From Pseudoflavonifractor sp050943825 (GTDB lineage Bacteria > Bacillota > Clostridia > Oscillospirales > Oscillospiraceae), in the NCBI RefSeq assembly GCF_050943825.1, contig NZ_JBMNPX010000001.1:124001-188000 (forward strand): a stretch of DNA of 64,000 nt. Reading direction: 5' to 3'. Below, piece by piece: positions 43,557 to 52,083 of this stretch (positions within the stretch are counted from its first letter, which is position 1; every line of letters begins with the position of its first letter). The notes under the pieces were generated by a model. It saw nothing but the letters and a program-made list of their open reading frames with translations, searched no databases and had not been told where the DNA came from. Made by a program: the position numbers and the translations under genes.

Positions 43557-44312
43557 TTATACTTCTTCTCTCCCGGGCAGAAACGGAGATACCACAAGGG
43601 TGCCGTCCTCCGTCAGCCCAACAACCACAATTTCCGATCCGGTGGGAATGGGTTCCGTGTCCTCAGTGACTGCCTCAAACTCCCGCAGCTGCTCCTGCAC
43701 GGTCACGTTCACCTTTCCGGTCCCCTGCCCACAGGCAGGAACGGTGAGGTAGACACTTCCCCGCTCTCCCAGAGCATTGCGGACGTCCAGGGTCCCGTCG
43801 GACTGGAGCCTGAGGGCCTCCCGGAGGATGACCGCCACGGCCACCATGCCGATGATACCAATCTGTACCGCCAGGAACAGGGCCGGGAACCAGTGCATCC
43901 CCAAGGTCAGGAAGAGCAGGCCACTCCAGCCGAACAGGGTGAAAAATGTGATGAATCCGCGGATAGTAAAGATATGCAGACCGCTGAAGAACCCGCCGTG
44001 GGTGCTGTCCCCTTCTCCGGCATCTCCGTGGGCGTGAACTCCTTCGTGGAGCCCGCCGGGCTCGTCGGGGATTCCATCCCCGTCCAAATACAGCCCTGCT
44101 CCGTCGGGAATTCCGTCTCCGTCCAGATCAAGGTCAACAGCGTCCGGAATACCGTCTCCATCCAAATCGACGCCGCTGTCAGCGTCCCCGTCGCCGCCTC
44201 CCATTCCGATGAACAGCATCACCGTCTGAATCAGAAGCAGCAGTGTGGCAGGGACTGCGATGAACAGCATCACCCGCTGCAGCGTGGTCAGTGATTCCAG
44301 CCAGGCCTCCAC
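43557..44312 (-). CDS. NfeD-like membrane protein with calcium-type Asp repeats
   Basis: 251-residue partner of flotillin. An N-terminal helix (about residues 12-35), then an acidic insert (about 37-83) with three DLDGDGIPD/LYLDGDGIPD repeats of the thrombospondin type-3/dockerin-like calcium-binding form, a His-rich stretch, two to three further helices (about 110-170) and a C-terminal OB-type domain as in NfeD. The start is GTG 44312 with GGAGGGGAG upstream. The acidic insert is not part of NfeD proteins I know. Confidence 0.75.
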   Translation of the reverse strand: MEAWLESLTTLQRVMLFIAVPATLLLLIQTVMLFIGMGGGDGDADSGVDLDGDGIPDAVDLDLDGDGIPDGAGLYLDGDGIPDEPGGLHEGVHAHGDAGEGDSTHGGFFSGLHIFTIRGFITFFTLFGWSGLLFLTLGMHWFPALFLAVQIGIIGMVAVAVILREALRLQSDGTLDVRNALGERGSVYLTVPACGQGTGKVNVTVQEQLREFEAVTEDTEPIPTGSEIVVVGLTEDGTLVVSPFLPGREEV

Positions 44313-44399
44313 AGCTCTCCCCTCCTTTCATTTTGAATATGTCTTTTCATGCGGGAAATGTGACGCCGTAGGAAAAATTTATTGAAAAGCCGCAGGTGC

Positions 44400-44969
44400 T
44401 CAGTCCCCGGGCTCCTCCAGCGTCTGGATCAGCCCCTCCGCCTCCCGCTTGAGACGGGCGGACTCATAGGCCGTGAGAAGAACCCGCAGGGTGCGGCTCA
44501 CCCTCCTCCGGGCGCCCGGACGGGGCTCGCCATAGTCAAAGAGCACTTCGTCGCACCAGCGGACCAGCTCCTCGTCCTCCGGCATCGGCGTCTCCTCCAG
44601 CCGCCCAAGCAGGCGGACCAGACAGGTGTAGAGATAGGAATCGTCCACCAGGTCGTCTGACTCGTCGGCCAGCGCGCCGTTGACGTAGGACAAAAGTTGG
44701 CAGATTTTCTCCAGCTGAAGTACGTCCTTCAGCATGTTGATAAACAAGATGCGGCAGAATTGTCTGCGGCTGTATTTTTTCCGCTCCGGCGGGGACACAA
44801 ACCCCCGTTTCACCCAGTTCTGGATGACATGAGGCTCCAGCCCCGTCAGCTGGGAAACCTGGGAAAGCATCAGACCTCCCGTGAGGAACAGCGGTGAGAG
44901 CAGCATGTCCGCTGCATCAGGCCGTCTCAGATCGGCCTCAACCGTGGTTCCCGGCAGTACATCTATCAT
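44400..44969 (-). CDS. DUF1836 protein with MerR-like DNA-binding domain
   Basis: 189-residue protein. SQVSQLTGLEPHVIQNWVKRGFVSPPERKKYSRRQFCRIL (about residues 37-77) is a MerR-type winged helix that recognises by its wing Arg/Lys residues; the helical remainder fits DUF1836. Likely a transcription regulator, target unknown. GGAGG with an 8-nt spacer selects ATG 44969. Confidence 0.82.
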   Translation of the reverse strand: MIDVLPGTTVEADLRRPDAADMLLSPLFLTGGLMLSQVSQLTGLEPHVIQNWVKRGFVSPPERKKYSRRQFCRILFINMLKDVLQLEKICQLLSYVNGALADESDDLVDDSYLYTCLVRLLGRLEETPMPEDEELVRWCDEVLFDYGEPRPGARRRVSRTLRVLLTAYESARLKREAEGLIQTLEEPGD

Positions 44970-44995
44970 ATTGACCGCCTCCTTAAGGTACTTAG

Positions 44996-45024
44996 AATAT
45001 ATCACATGGTCATTTGATTGTCAA
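44996..45024 (-). promoter_or_regulatory. DUF1836 gene promoter
   Basis: Minus strand TTGACA (45019-45024), 17-bp spacer, TATATT (44996-45001). Confidence 0.7.
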
Positions 45025-45080
45025 TTAGGTTTACGTGATTTTAATCTATTTTTTAACATTCTCTCTTTCCTCATATGTGC

Positions 45081-45114
45081 ACAGCCCCCGGCGCATTTCT
45101 GCGCCGGGGGCTGT
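45081..45114 (-). terminator. Terminator after the FMN/FAD reductase gene
   Basis: ACAGCCCCCGGCGCA-TTTC-TGCGCCGGGGGCTGT, a 15-bp stem. Confidence 0.82.
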
Positions 45115-45134
45115 AACAATAGACGGATTGCAGA

Positions 45135-47231
45135 TTACTGACCGGCCACCGCATTGGCGGCGGCCACGCGGCCGTAGTAAATGGCGGAGCCGATAGCCAT
45201 GCCGCAGCAGGGGTACTCGGCGTCGAACAGGCCGGTGAAGGCCACCTCGCCGGCGGCGTAGAGGCCGGGAATGGGCTGGTCGTTGGTGTCCAGCACGTGA
45301 GCTCCAGTGTCGATCTGGAGGCCGCCGAAGGTAACGGAGGAACCGGGGGTCATGCGGAAGGCGTAATAGGTGTCACCCTCCACAGGGATCATGTACTCGG
45401 CGGGCTTGCCGAAGTCGTCGTCGCTGCCCTTGGCGCACAGCTCGTTGTACCGTTCCACCGTGGCCTGGAGGGCTGCGGCGTCCACGCCGATGAGACCGGC
45501 CAGCTCCTCAATGGTGGAGGCGTGGGGCACGGACTCAATCTGGATACCACCGGCCAGAGTGGGATAGGGCTCCACGCACTGACCGTCCTTAGAGGCGGTG
45601 ATGTAGTAGCCGCAGGTGCTGTCCGCGTCGGCCAGAGCCTGGGCCACATGGGACTGGTAGGACCACTCGTTGACCACACGGTTGCCGTCCTCGCTGACGA
45701 TGAGGCCGGACTCCTCGTTGATGCCGCAGTAGCAGTCGTAGCTCACATAGACCAGCTGGAGGCCGGGGGCGTCAAAGTTCTTGGCACCCACTGCGGTGGC
45801 CATCTCGATGCCGTCGCCCACGTTGGTCATGGGTACGCCGGAATAGACATTGGTGGGCAGGAAGTCGCTGTACTTGGCCATCATTTCCTCGTTGTGGGCA
45901 TAGCCGCCGGTGGCCAGAATCACGGCCGGAGCGTTGACCGTGACGATGCTGCCGTCGGACTTCTCACCCTTCACGCCCACAACCGCGCCGCTCTCATCGG
46001 TGAGCAGCTCGTTGGCACGGCAGTTATAGATAATCTTGCCGCCGGCCTCCTCATAGGCGTTGGTCAGGGGCACGCAGAACTGGCCGCCGTGGCCGCTGGT
46101 CTGGCCGCCGCCGCCCTCCACGTTGTGAACCCGCCAGGGAGTCAGGGAGCTGTGGATGGGCTCCACGTCCTGAATCTTCACGCCCCGGTCCACCAGCCAC
46201 TGGATGTTCTCAGCAGAGTTCTCACAGAAGGCCCACACCAGATCCTCGTCCATGATGCCATCCCGATCGAAGCTCATCAGGTACTCATACATCATCTCAG
46301 GGGTGTCCTCGAAGTCCTGGGCCTCCTGCCAGGGGGTTCCGGCGCCCAGAATCTTGCCGCCGCTGCGGGTGGTGGAGCCGCCGGTGACGCCCACCTTCTC
46401 CAGAATCAGCACATTGGCGCCCGCCTCCAGGGCGGTGTTGGCTGCGGCCAGTCCGGCAGCGCCGGCGCCGACCACAACCACGTCCACGTCGTAGGTCTCG
46501 TCAGCGGGAGCGGGACGGTCCACGGGAGCGGACTTCAGAGCCTCTGCGTCGCCGCCGGCCTGGGTGGCGCAGTCGGCCACAGCCTGCTTGATGGCGGCGC
46601 TGGTAACAGTGGCGCTTGCCACGGAGTCCACGGCCAGGGACTGGCTCTCCACGATGGCAGCAGGCAGCGCCTCCACGGGAGAGGTGCTCAGGCCGTAGCC
46701 CAGACCGTAGGTCTCCTTGTGGTCGGTGACCTTCACATCAGTGATGCTGGTCTCATCAAAGGTAACCTCCACGGTCATGTCGCCGTTGTGACCGGCAACC
46801 GTGGCGGTGTAGGTGCCGGGCTCATAGCCTTCGGAGGCGGTGTCCTCCTTGCCCATGGCCTGGTCCAGGCACTTCTGTACAGCGGCCTTGACTGCGTCGC
46901 TGGTGATGGTGGCGCCGGAGACGCCGTCCACCTCAGCGGACTGGGCCTCCATAACAGCCTCCTTCATGGCATCGCCGATGTCCGCGCCGTAGCCGGCGGT
47001 CTCGCCGGACACGTCAATGGTCACGTCGGTGATGGCGGACTCACTGACGGTCACGGTCACCTTGACCGTGCTCTCCATGCCCTGTGCCTCGGCACTGTAT
47101 GTACCGGCCGTGTAGAGGGCGGCGCTGCCAGACGGCTCACTGCTGGGCTGGGTCTCTCCGCTGCCGCAGGCGGCCAGAGAGAGCACCATGGTCAGGGAGA
47201 GCGCAAGAGAGATGAGCTTCTTTCCTTTCAC
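45135..47231 (-). CDS. Lipoprotein flavoreductase with two FMN-binding domains (fumarate-reductase-like)
   Basis: 698-residue exported reductase. A lipobox signal (LSLAAC near residue 21) anchors it outside the membrane. Two FMN_bind domains follow: the first ends in SGATITS (near 105), the second in SASATVTS-like ASATVTS (near 200), whose last Thr residues are candidates for ApbE-attached FMN. Then an FAD domain with VVVVGAGAAGLAAAN (near 248) and the fumarate reductase/urocanate reductase family core. The start is GTG 47231 with AGGAGG upstream. The acceptor is unknown; related enzymes reduce fumarate, urocanate or other enoates with extracellular electrons. Confidence 0.85.
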   Translation of the reverse strand: MKGKKLISLALSLTMVLSLAACGSGETQPSSEPSGSAALYTAGTYSAEAQGMESTVKVTVTVSESAITDVTIDVSGETAGYGADIGDAMKEAVMEAQSAEVDGVSGATITSDAVKAAVQKCLDQAMGKEDTASEGYEPGTYTATVAGHNGDMTVEVTFDETSITDVKVTDHKETYGLGYGLSTSPVEALPAAIVESQSLAVDSVASATVTSAAIKQAVADCATQAGGDAEALKSAPVDRPAPADETYDVDVVVVGAGAAGLAAANTALEAGANVLILEKVGVTGGSTTRSGGKILGAGTPWQEAQDFEDTPEMMYEYLMSFDRDGIMDEDLVWAFCENSAENIQWLVDRGVKIQDVEPIHSSLTPWRVHNVEGGGGQTSGHGGQFCVPLTNAYEEAGGKIIYNCRANELLTDESGAVVGVKGEKSDGSIVTVNAPAVILATGGYAHNEEMMAKYSDFLPTNVYSGVPMTNVGDGIEMATAVGAKNFDAPGLQLVYVSYDCYCGINEESGLIVSEDGNRVVNEWSYQSHVAQALADADSTCGYYITASKDGQCVEPYPTLAGGIQIESVPHASTIEELAGLIGVDAAALQATVERYNELCAKGSDDDFGKPAEYMIPVEGDTYYAFRMTPGSSVTFGGLQIDTGAHVLDTNDQPIPGLYAAGEVAFTGLFDAEYPCCGMAIGSAIYYGRVAAANAVAGQ

Positions 47232-47253
47232 AGTATCTACCTCCTGATTATTT

Positions 47254-47285
47254 CTGAGTGAAAACGTCAAAATGTTGACACTCAG
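47254..47285. promoter_or_regulatory. Operator-like dyad at the reductase transcription start
   Basis: CTGAGTG (47254-47260) and CACTCAG (47279-47285) with inner TCAA/TTGA arms (47267-47270, 47275-47278). Lies just downstream of the predicted -10 box. Confidence 0.6.
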
Positions 47286-47289
47286 GTAA

Positions 47290-47317
47290 AGGATACCATA
47301 CTACCATGGGAAGTCAA
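47290..47317 (-). promoter_or_regulatory. Reductase gene promoter
   Basis: Minus strand TTGACT (47312-47317), 16-bp spacer, TATCCT (47290-47295). Confidence 0.6.
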
Positions 47318-47345
47318 GACACATTTCGGGCGATTTGTCCATAAA

Positions 47346-47380
47346 AGAAGGACAGGGCCCCCCTCTGCCCTGTCCTCTTC
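47346..47380 (-). terminator. Terminator after patatin gene
   Basis: AGGACAGGGC / GCCCTGTCCT arms directly after the stop, with TTCTTTTAT on the minus strand. Confidence 0.75.
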
Positions 47381-48241
47381 TCAGCCCTTCAGGAAGGCCC
47401 GGATCTCCTCCCGTCGGGCTACTGCCTGCTGGTATCCGTCCTGGTAAAGTGCTTTGATTTTTTCCACATCCCGCTCCGTGCGGGAAAAGCCCCTGGTGCA
47501 TTTGGGGGCGATGATGAGCACCTTCCCCTCCCGCTCCAGACGGAACAGCCGTCCACGGCAGGCGTTGTAGTCGTCCGCCCGACGGCGCATAGCATCACAG
47601 AACTTGGGGTACTTGCGGTAGCAGCGGTCAATCAGCGGCTGGAGGGACTCCTGCTTGCGGATATAGGACCGCTCCCGGGTAAGGATTACCACAATGCGGT
47701 CGCAGCCCTTCTCCACCGCCCGATCATAGGGAATGGCGTCCGCCGTGCCGCCGTCCATATAGGGCTTGCCGTTGATGTGGTAGACCGGAAACAGGAACGG
47801 CAGCGCACAGGTGGCCTGGAGCAGCTCAAAGTGGTCGTCCTGCCTGGGAACCGGAAGGTACTCCGCCTTGCCGGTGTCCATATTGGTGACCACCGCCTCC
47901 ACCTCGCCTGGAAAGGCGGCAAAGGTCTCGTAGTCAAAGGGAATCAGCTCATTGGGGATGGTGTCATAGGTGAACTGCAGCCCGAAATAGCACCGGTGGT
48001 TGCCCGGCCGCAAGACGTTCTTCACGCCCATGTACCGCTTGTCGTTGGCGTAGCGTGTGAGAATCTCCAGATTGCGCCCGCTCTGCTTCGAGATATAGCT
48101 GACGCCGTAGGCGATGCCCGCCGAGACGCCCACACAGTAGTCCGGCATGATGTCCGCCGCCAGCAGCCCATCACAGGCTCCGCTGGAAAAAATCGTCCGG
48201 AACGCTCCGCCTTCCAATACCAGTCCTGTTTTCATTGCCAT
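47381..48241 (-). CDS. Patatin-like phospholipase
   Basis: 286-residue alpha/beta acyl hydrolase of the bacterial patatin family (RssA/YjjU type). The oxyanion segment LEGGAFR (near residue 9), nucleophile elbow GVSAG (GxSxG near 38) and the dyad Asp in DGGTADAIPY (near 161) are intact. The substrate is unknown. The start codon shares one base with the rarA stop, so the two are cotranslated. Confidence 0.88.
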   Translation of the reverse strand: MAMKTGLVLEGGAFRTIFSSGACDGLLAADIMPDYCVGVSAGIAYGVSYISKQSGRNLEILTRYANDKRYMGVKNVLRPGNHRCYFGLQFTYDTIPNELIPFDYETFAAFPGEVEAVVTNMDTGKAEYLPVPRQDDHFELLQATCALPFLFPVYHINGKPYMDGGTADAIPYDRAVEKGCDRIVVILTRERSYIRKQESLQPLIDRCYRKYPKFCDAMRRRADDYNACRGRLFRLEREGKVLIIAPKCTRGFSRTERDVEKIKALYQDGYQQAVARREEIRAFLKG

Positions 48242-49506
48242 CAGTCTCCCTTGATTTCATCCCAGTAGCGCCTGGCGGCCTGCTCGGTTTTGTTTTCGCC
48301 GTACTCATAATAGACTGTCCCCGCCAGCTTATCCGGCAAGTACTGCTGCTTTACATAGTGATGGGGGTAGTCATGGGGATAGAGATACCCCTGTTCCCGC
48401 TCCATGCCGGAGGAATCGGCGTGGACGTTCTGGAGGTGGCGGGGAATGTCCCCCGTCTTCCCCGCCCGGATATCCGCCATGGCCCGGTTCATGCCCATGT
48501 AGGCGGAGTTGGACTTGGGGGATGTAGCCATCAATACCACCGCGTCGGCCAGGGGAATCCGGGCCTCGGGCAGGCCCAGCATGTTGGCCGCGTCAATGCA
48601 GCTCTTCACGATGGGGATAATCTGGGGGTAGGCCAGCCCCACGTCTTCGCAGGCCATGACCATCATCCGGCGGCAGGCAGAGACCAGGTCCCCGGCCTCC
48701 AGCAGCCGGGCCAGATAGTGGAGAGCCGCATCCGGGTCGGAGCCCCGCACCGACTTCTGCAGGGCGGAGACAATGTCGTAGTGGTCGTCCCCTTCCCTGT
48801 CGTACCGCATGGCCGACCGCTGGGCCACAGCTCTGGCGTCCTCCAGGGTCACGGTGAGCACGCCGTCCTTCCTGCGGGCGGAATTGAGCAGCAGCTCCAC
48901 CGCGTTCATGGCCTTGCGCACGTCACCGCCGCAGGCTGAGGCGATGTGCTCCCGCACCCCGTCCTCACAGACCGCCTGCTCCCCCAGCCGCTGCTCCATG
49001 ATGGCGATGCCCCGGTTCACGGCGGGCAGCACATCCTCGGCAGTCACCGGCTTGAACTCAAAGACCGTGGAGCGGCTGAGTACCGCGTTGTACACGTAGA
49101 AATAGGGGTTTTCGGTGGTGGAGGCCACCAGAGTGACATCCCCCTTCTCGATGACCTCCAGCAGGGACTGCTGCTGCTTCTTGTTAAAATACTGGATCTC
49201 ATCCAGGTACAGCAGGATACCGTTGGGGGCCAGCATGGTGCCCACGTCGGCAATCACGTCCTTGATGTCGGAGAGGGACCCGGTGGTGGCGTTGATGCGC
49301 CGCAGAGCCCGGCCGGAGCGCTTGGCGATAATGTTGGCCACCGTGGTTTTGCCCGTGCCCGAGGGCCCGTAAAAGACCAGGTTGGGGATTTTTCCGCTCT
49401 CAATGATACGGCGGAGCAGTCCACCCTCCCCCAGAATATGCCGCTGTCCCACCACATCGTCCAGACTCTCCGGACGAATCTCATCTGCCAAAGGCCGGTA
49501 TGCCAT
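48241..49506 (-). CDS. rarA: Replication-associated recombination ATPase RarA
   Basis: AAA+ clamp-loader-like protein (MgsA/WRNIP1 family) acting at stalled forks. N-terminal RPESLDDVVGQRHILG, Walker A GPSGTGKTTVAN (near residue 50), Walker B LYLDEIQYFNK (near 100), and the C-terminal tetramerisation region with ATSPKSNSAYMGMN and PRHLQN. 421 residues. Confidence 0.94.
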   Translation of the reverse strand: MAYRPLADEIRPESLDDVVGQRHILGEGGLLRRIIESGKIPNLVFYGPSGTGKTTVANIIAKRSGRALRRINATTGSLSDIKDVIADVGTMLAPNGILLYLDEIQYFNKKQQQSLLEVIEKGDVTLVASTTENPYFYVYNAVLSRSTVFEFKPVTAEDVLPAVNRGIAIMEQRLGEQAVCEDGVREHIASACGGDVRKAMNAVELLLNSARRKDGVLTVTLEDARAVAQRSAMRYDREGDDHYDIVSALQKSVRGSDPDAALHYLARLLEAGDLVSACRRMMVMACEDVGLAYPQIIPIVKSCIDAANMLGLPEARIPLADAVVLMATSPKSNSAYMGMNRAMADIRAGKTGDIPRHLQNVHADSSGMEREQGYLYPHDYPHHYVKQQYLPDKLAGTVYYEYGENKTEQAARRYWDEIKGD

Positions 49507-49596
49507 ATCCTCGGCCTCCTTTTATCATAATCTTCTTTTATTGTAACAGGTGTTCGATTTTTCGTAAAGGCTCATTTCCCCATCTGTGTCCAAAAA

Positions 49597-49635
49597 AGCG
49601 GAACCCCGGGGCACGCAGGTGCCCCGGGGTTCCGG
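49597..49635 (-). terminator. Terminator after the SLH nucleotidase gene
   Basis: CGGAACCCCGGGGCA-CGCAG-GTGCCCCGGGGTTCCG hairpin with T-rich minus-strand tail. Confidence 0.85.
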
Positions 49636-49648
49636 TGAGTATGTGGGA

Positions 49649-51901
49649 TTACGCCGTAAGAAACGCGGAGATGATGGCCGCCGCCTCATCGACGGTCAGG
49701 GTGCCCTGAGGCTGGAAGAGGTTGTCCTCCCCCACGGGGATGTCCTGCTGGATGACGTTCCACATGACGCCCTCAGACGCCCAGGTGGAGATGGAGGACG
49801 CGTCGGCATAAGGAATCATGACAGCCCAGGCGCCCTGGGGCCCCTTGTTCAGCGCCTTGGCGGCGTTGAGCAGCATAACGGCCGCCTGCTCACGGGTGAT
49901 GGCCTGGTCAGGCAGGAACTGGCCGGCGCCGTTGCCGCTGATGATGCCCTTGTCGGCAGCCCAGTCCACGGCGAAGCAGTCGTCCACGTCGGTGAAGGCC
50001 GCGGGAGAGACCTGGACGGACTCCATTCCCACCACGGCCTCATACAGCTGCTCCACAAAGTCCTGACGGGTCACGGCGGAGGTGCCGGCGTTGAGGGTCC
50101 AGTGGCTGCGGGCCTCGGGGGGCGCGATGGTCTTGCCCTCGGCGGTCATGGCCTTGATGTACTCGGCGATGACCAGGGTGACAGATCCGCCGATGGAGCC
50201 GAACTCCTCGGAGACGGAGCCGTCCCACAGCACGGCGTCGGTGCCCATGGTGATGCCGGTGACGGCATACCAGCCGAACTCGTCGCCGGCGGCGTTGGCG
50301 GACAGACGGTAGGAGTTGAGGGCCACCTTGAAGGTCTGGTCGTCGGTGACCGGCTTGCCCTGATAGGTCATGTTGACCACCCGGCTGCCCTCGGGGTTGC
50401 CCATGTAGATGTCGTAATCAATGCCGTAGAGCTGGTCGGTGCCGAAGCCGCCGCCGGTAATGGTGCCGTCGGACTCCACGGTGTAGTCCTTGGTGCAGTC
50501 CTCCAGCCAGTCCTTCAGCTGCTTGCCGGTCATCTGGATCATGTAGATCAGGTTGTTGTCGTACTTGTAGAAGGAGTAGCAGTCCTTCAGGCTGATGGGG
50601 GCGGTCTCAGCGCCGTTTAGCAGCTGGCCGATGCAGAAGTCCTTGTTGGCCACGGGAGAGGCCAGGGACAGATCGGCGCCGGTGGCCCACAGCTGAGCCT
50701 CATGGACCAGGTTCATGGTGTCGCTCTGAACGTGGAACAGGTCGGTCTCATCGTCCCACTTGCCGGACAGGGTGCCGATCTGCTCAGTGATGAAGGGCAG
50801 GGTCCGGTCGTAATAGGGCTGCATGAGGGCCTTCAGACCGGCGTCGTTCTCATAGGCGGTCAGGTCCATGTTCTCGCTCTCGCCGATGGTGAAGGTGCCG
50901 TCGGCGGCGATGGTGACGGTGGTCTTGGTCAGAGTGGAGGTGCCGCCGTTGACGCAGGGTACGGTCTTGCCGTCGGCGTTCTTCATCTCGGTGACGCCCA
51001 CCTTGTGGTTGTGGCCGGCGATGACCACGTCGATGCCGGTGGTGTTCTCCACCAGGTGGCGGACCTGGTTCTCAGGAGAGAAATCGGTCTTGCCGGTCTC
51101 CACGGCGTCGCCGTCACCGGCGCCCACCAGGCCGCTGTCCTCGCCGGAGTGGCTGGCGACGATGACGAAGTCACAGCCCTCCTCTTCCCGCATGGCCTTC
51201 TGCCAGTAGTTGGTCCACTCGTAGGCATAGGTCCGGTCGGTGTTGTCCTTGTGGACAAAGTCGGAGCCCTCGTAGTGAGTGGGCAGGTCCCAGTTGGGCA
51301 CGTTCACGTTCTCAAAGCCCAGGATACCCACTTTGAACTCCTTGCCGCCCACGTCAAAGGTCATGACCTTGTAAGGCTTCAGGTTGGGCTCCTGGGTGGC
51401 GATGTTGATGTAGTTGGCACAGAGGGCGTCCACCGGGGTACCGGCGTACTTGCCGGTGGTGTCGGCCAGCATGTCGTAGAAAATCTGCTGGGTCTCCATG
51501 TCGAAGTTGAACTCATGGTTGCCGGGAACAAAGGCATCGTAGCCGATGTACCGCAAGCAGATGGCCATGGGGTTGTCCACGCCGCCCTCCATGTTCATGT
51601 TATAGCTGATGATGGAGCTGCCCTGGATGATGTCGCCGTTGTCGATGAGGATGGTACCGTCCATGGCCGCCCGCTCTTCCTTCATGGCGGTGGCCACCTT
51701 GAGGTAGCTGTTCTTGACCTTCTTGCCGTCAATGGGGTTGAGGTCGTAGCATTTTCCGTGCATGTCGGTGGTGGAGTAGATGCCCAGGGTGAAGGTCTCT
51801 GCCTCTGCTGCCATGGCCGTCATGCCGACGCAGCCCAGCAACATGGCGGCGGACAGAGTCCCCGCCAGAGCCTTACGGAGATATGAGCGGTGTTTCTTCA
51901 T
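49649..51901 (-). CDS. Cell-surface 5'-nucleotidase/metallophosphatase with SLH domains
   Basis: 750-residue secreted enzyme. The signal peptide (MKKHRSYLRKALAGTLSAAM with AMAAEA cleavage) is followed by a calcineurin-like metallophosphatase domain with STTDMHG (near 42), DNGDIIQG (near 85), PGNHEFNFD (near 120), ASHSGED and AGHNHK (near 265), then the 5'-nucleotidase C-terminal domain (about 330-590). Two SLH motifs close the protein: FTDVDDCFAVDWAADKGIISG (near 640) and the WASEGVMWNVIQQD region. It probably hydrolyses extracellular nucleotides or cyclic nucleotides at the wall for phosphate and nucleoside uptake. Confidence 0.9.
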   Translation of the reverse strand: MKKHRSYLRKALAGTLSAAMLLGCVGMTAMAAEAETFTLGIYSTTDMHGKCYDLNPIDGKKVKNSYLKVATAMKEERAAMDGTILIDNGDIIQGSSIISYNMNMEGGVDNPMAICLRYIGYDAFVPGNHEFNFDMETQQIFYDMLADTTGKYAGTPVDALCANYINIATQEPNLKPYKVMTFDVGGKEFKVGILGFENVNVPNWDLPTHYEGSDFVHKDNTDRTYAYEWTNYWQKAMREEEGCDFVIVASHSGEDSGLVGAGDGDAVETGKTDFSPENQVRHLVENTTGIDVVIAGHNHKVGVTEMKNADGKTVPCVNGGTSTLTKTTVTIAADGTFTIGESENMDLTAYENDAGLKALMQPYYDRTLPFITEQIGTLSGKWDDETDLFHVQSDTMNLVHEAQLWATGADLSLASPVANKDFCIGQLLNGAETAPISLKDCYSFYKYDNNLIYMIQMTGKQLKDWLEDCTKDYTVESDGTITGGGFGTDQLYGIDYDIYMGNPEGSRVVNMTYQGKPVTDDQTFKVALNSYRLSANAAGDEFGWYAVTGITMGTDAVLWDGSVSEEFGSIGGSVTLVIAEYIKAMTAEGKTIAPPEARSHWTLNAGTSAVTRQDFVEQLYEAVVGMESVQVSPAAFTDVDDCFAVDWAADKGIISGNGAGQFLPDQAITREQAAVMLLNAAKALNKGPQGAWAVMIPYADASSISTWASEGVMWNVIQQDIPVGEDNLFQPQGTLTVDEAAAIISAFLTA

Positions 51902-52022
51902 GCTTTTTCCTCTTTTCTTTTTATTTTGACGAACTCCCAGGGGTATCTGTATTATAGCACCCAACGCGCCGGACTGAAATCCTCAAATGTATGAAAGTAT
52001 CCGAAAATTTGTGCAAAAATAT

Positions 52023-52054
52023 CAGGGGCGGAACCGTTAAACGGTTCCGCCCCT
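52023..52054 (-). terminator. Terminator after ackA
   Basis: AGGGGCGGAACCGTT-AA-ACGGTTCCGCCCCT-type hairpin beyond the ackA stop. Confidence 0.85.
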
Positions 52055-52083
52055 GGCAGTTTTGATGAAAATCTTACTTTTTC

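Noticed and set aside
44040..44170. Short periodic repeats that might suggest a CRISPR or satellite
   Set aside because: They are in-frame codons for the DLDGDGIPD repeats of the NfeD-like protein.
45297..47261. Plus-strand open frame of 654 codons
   Set aside because: Antisense to the FMN/FAD lipoprotein reductase, which has clear domains; composition typical of shadow frames.
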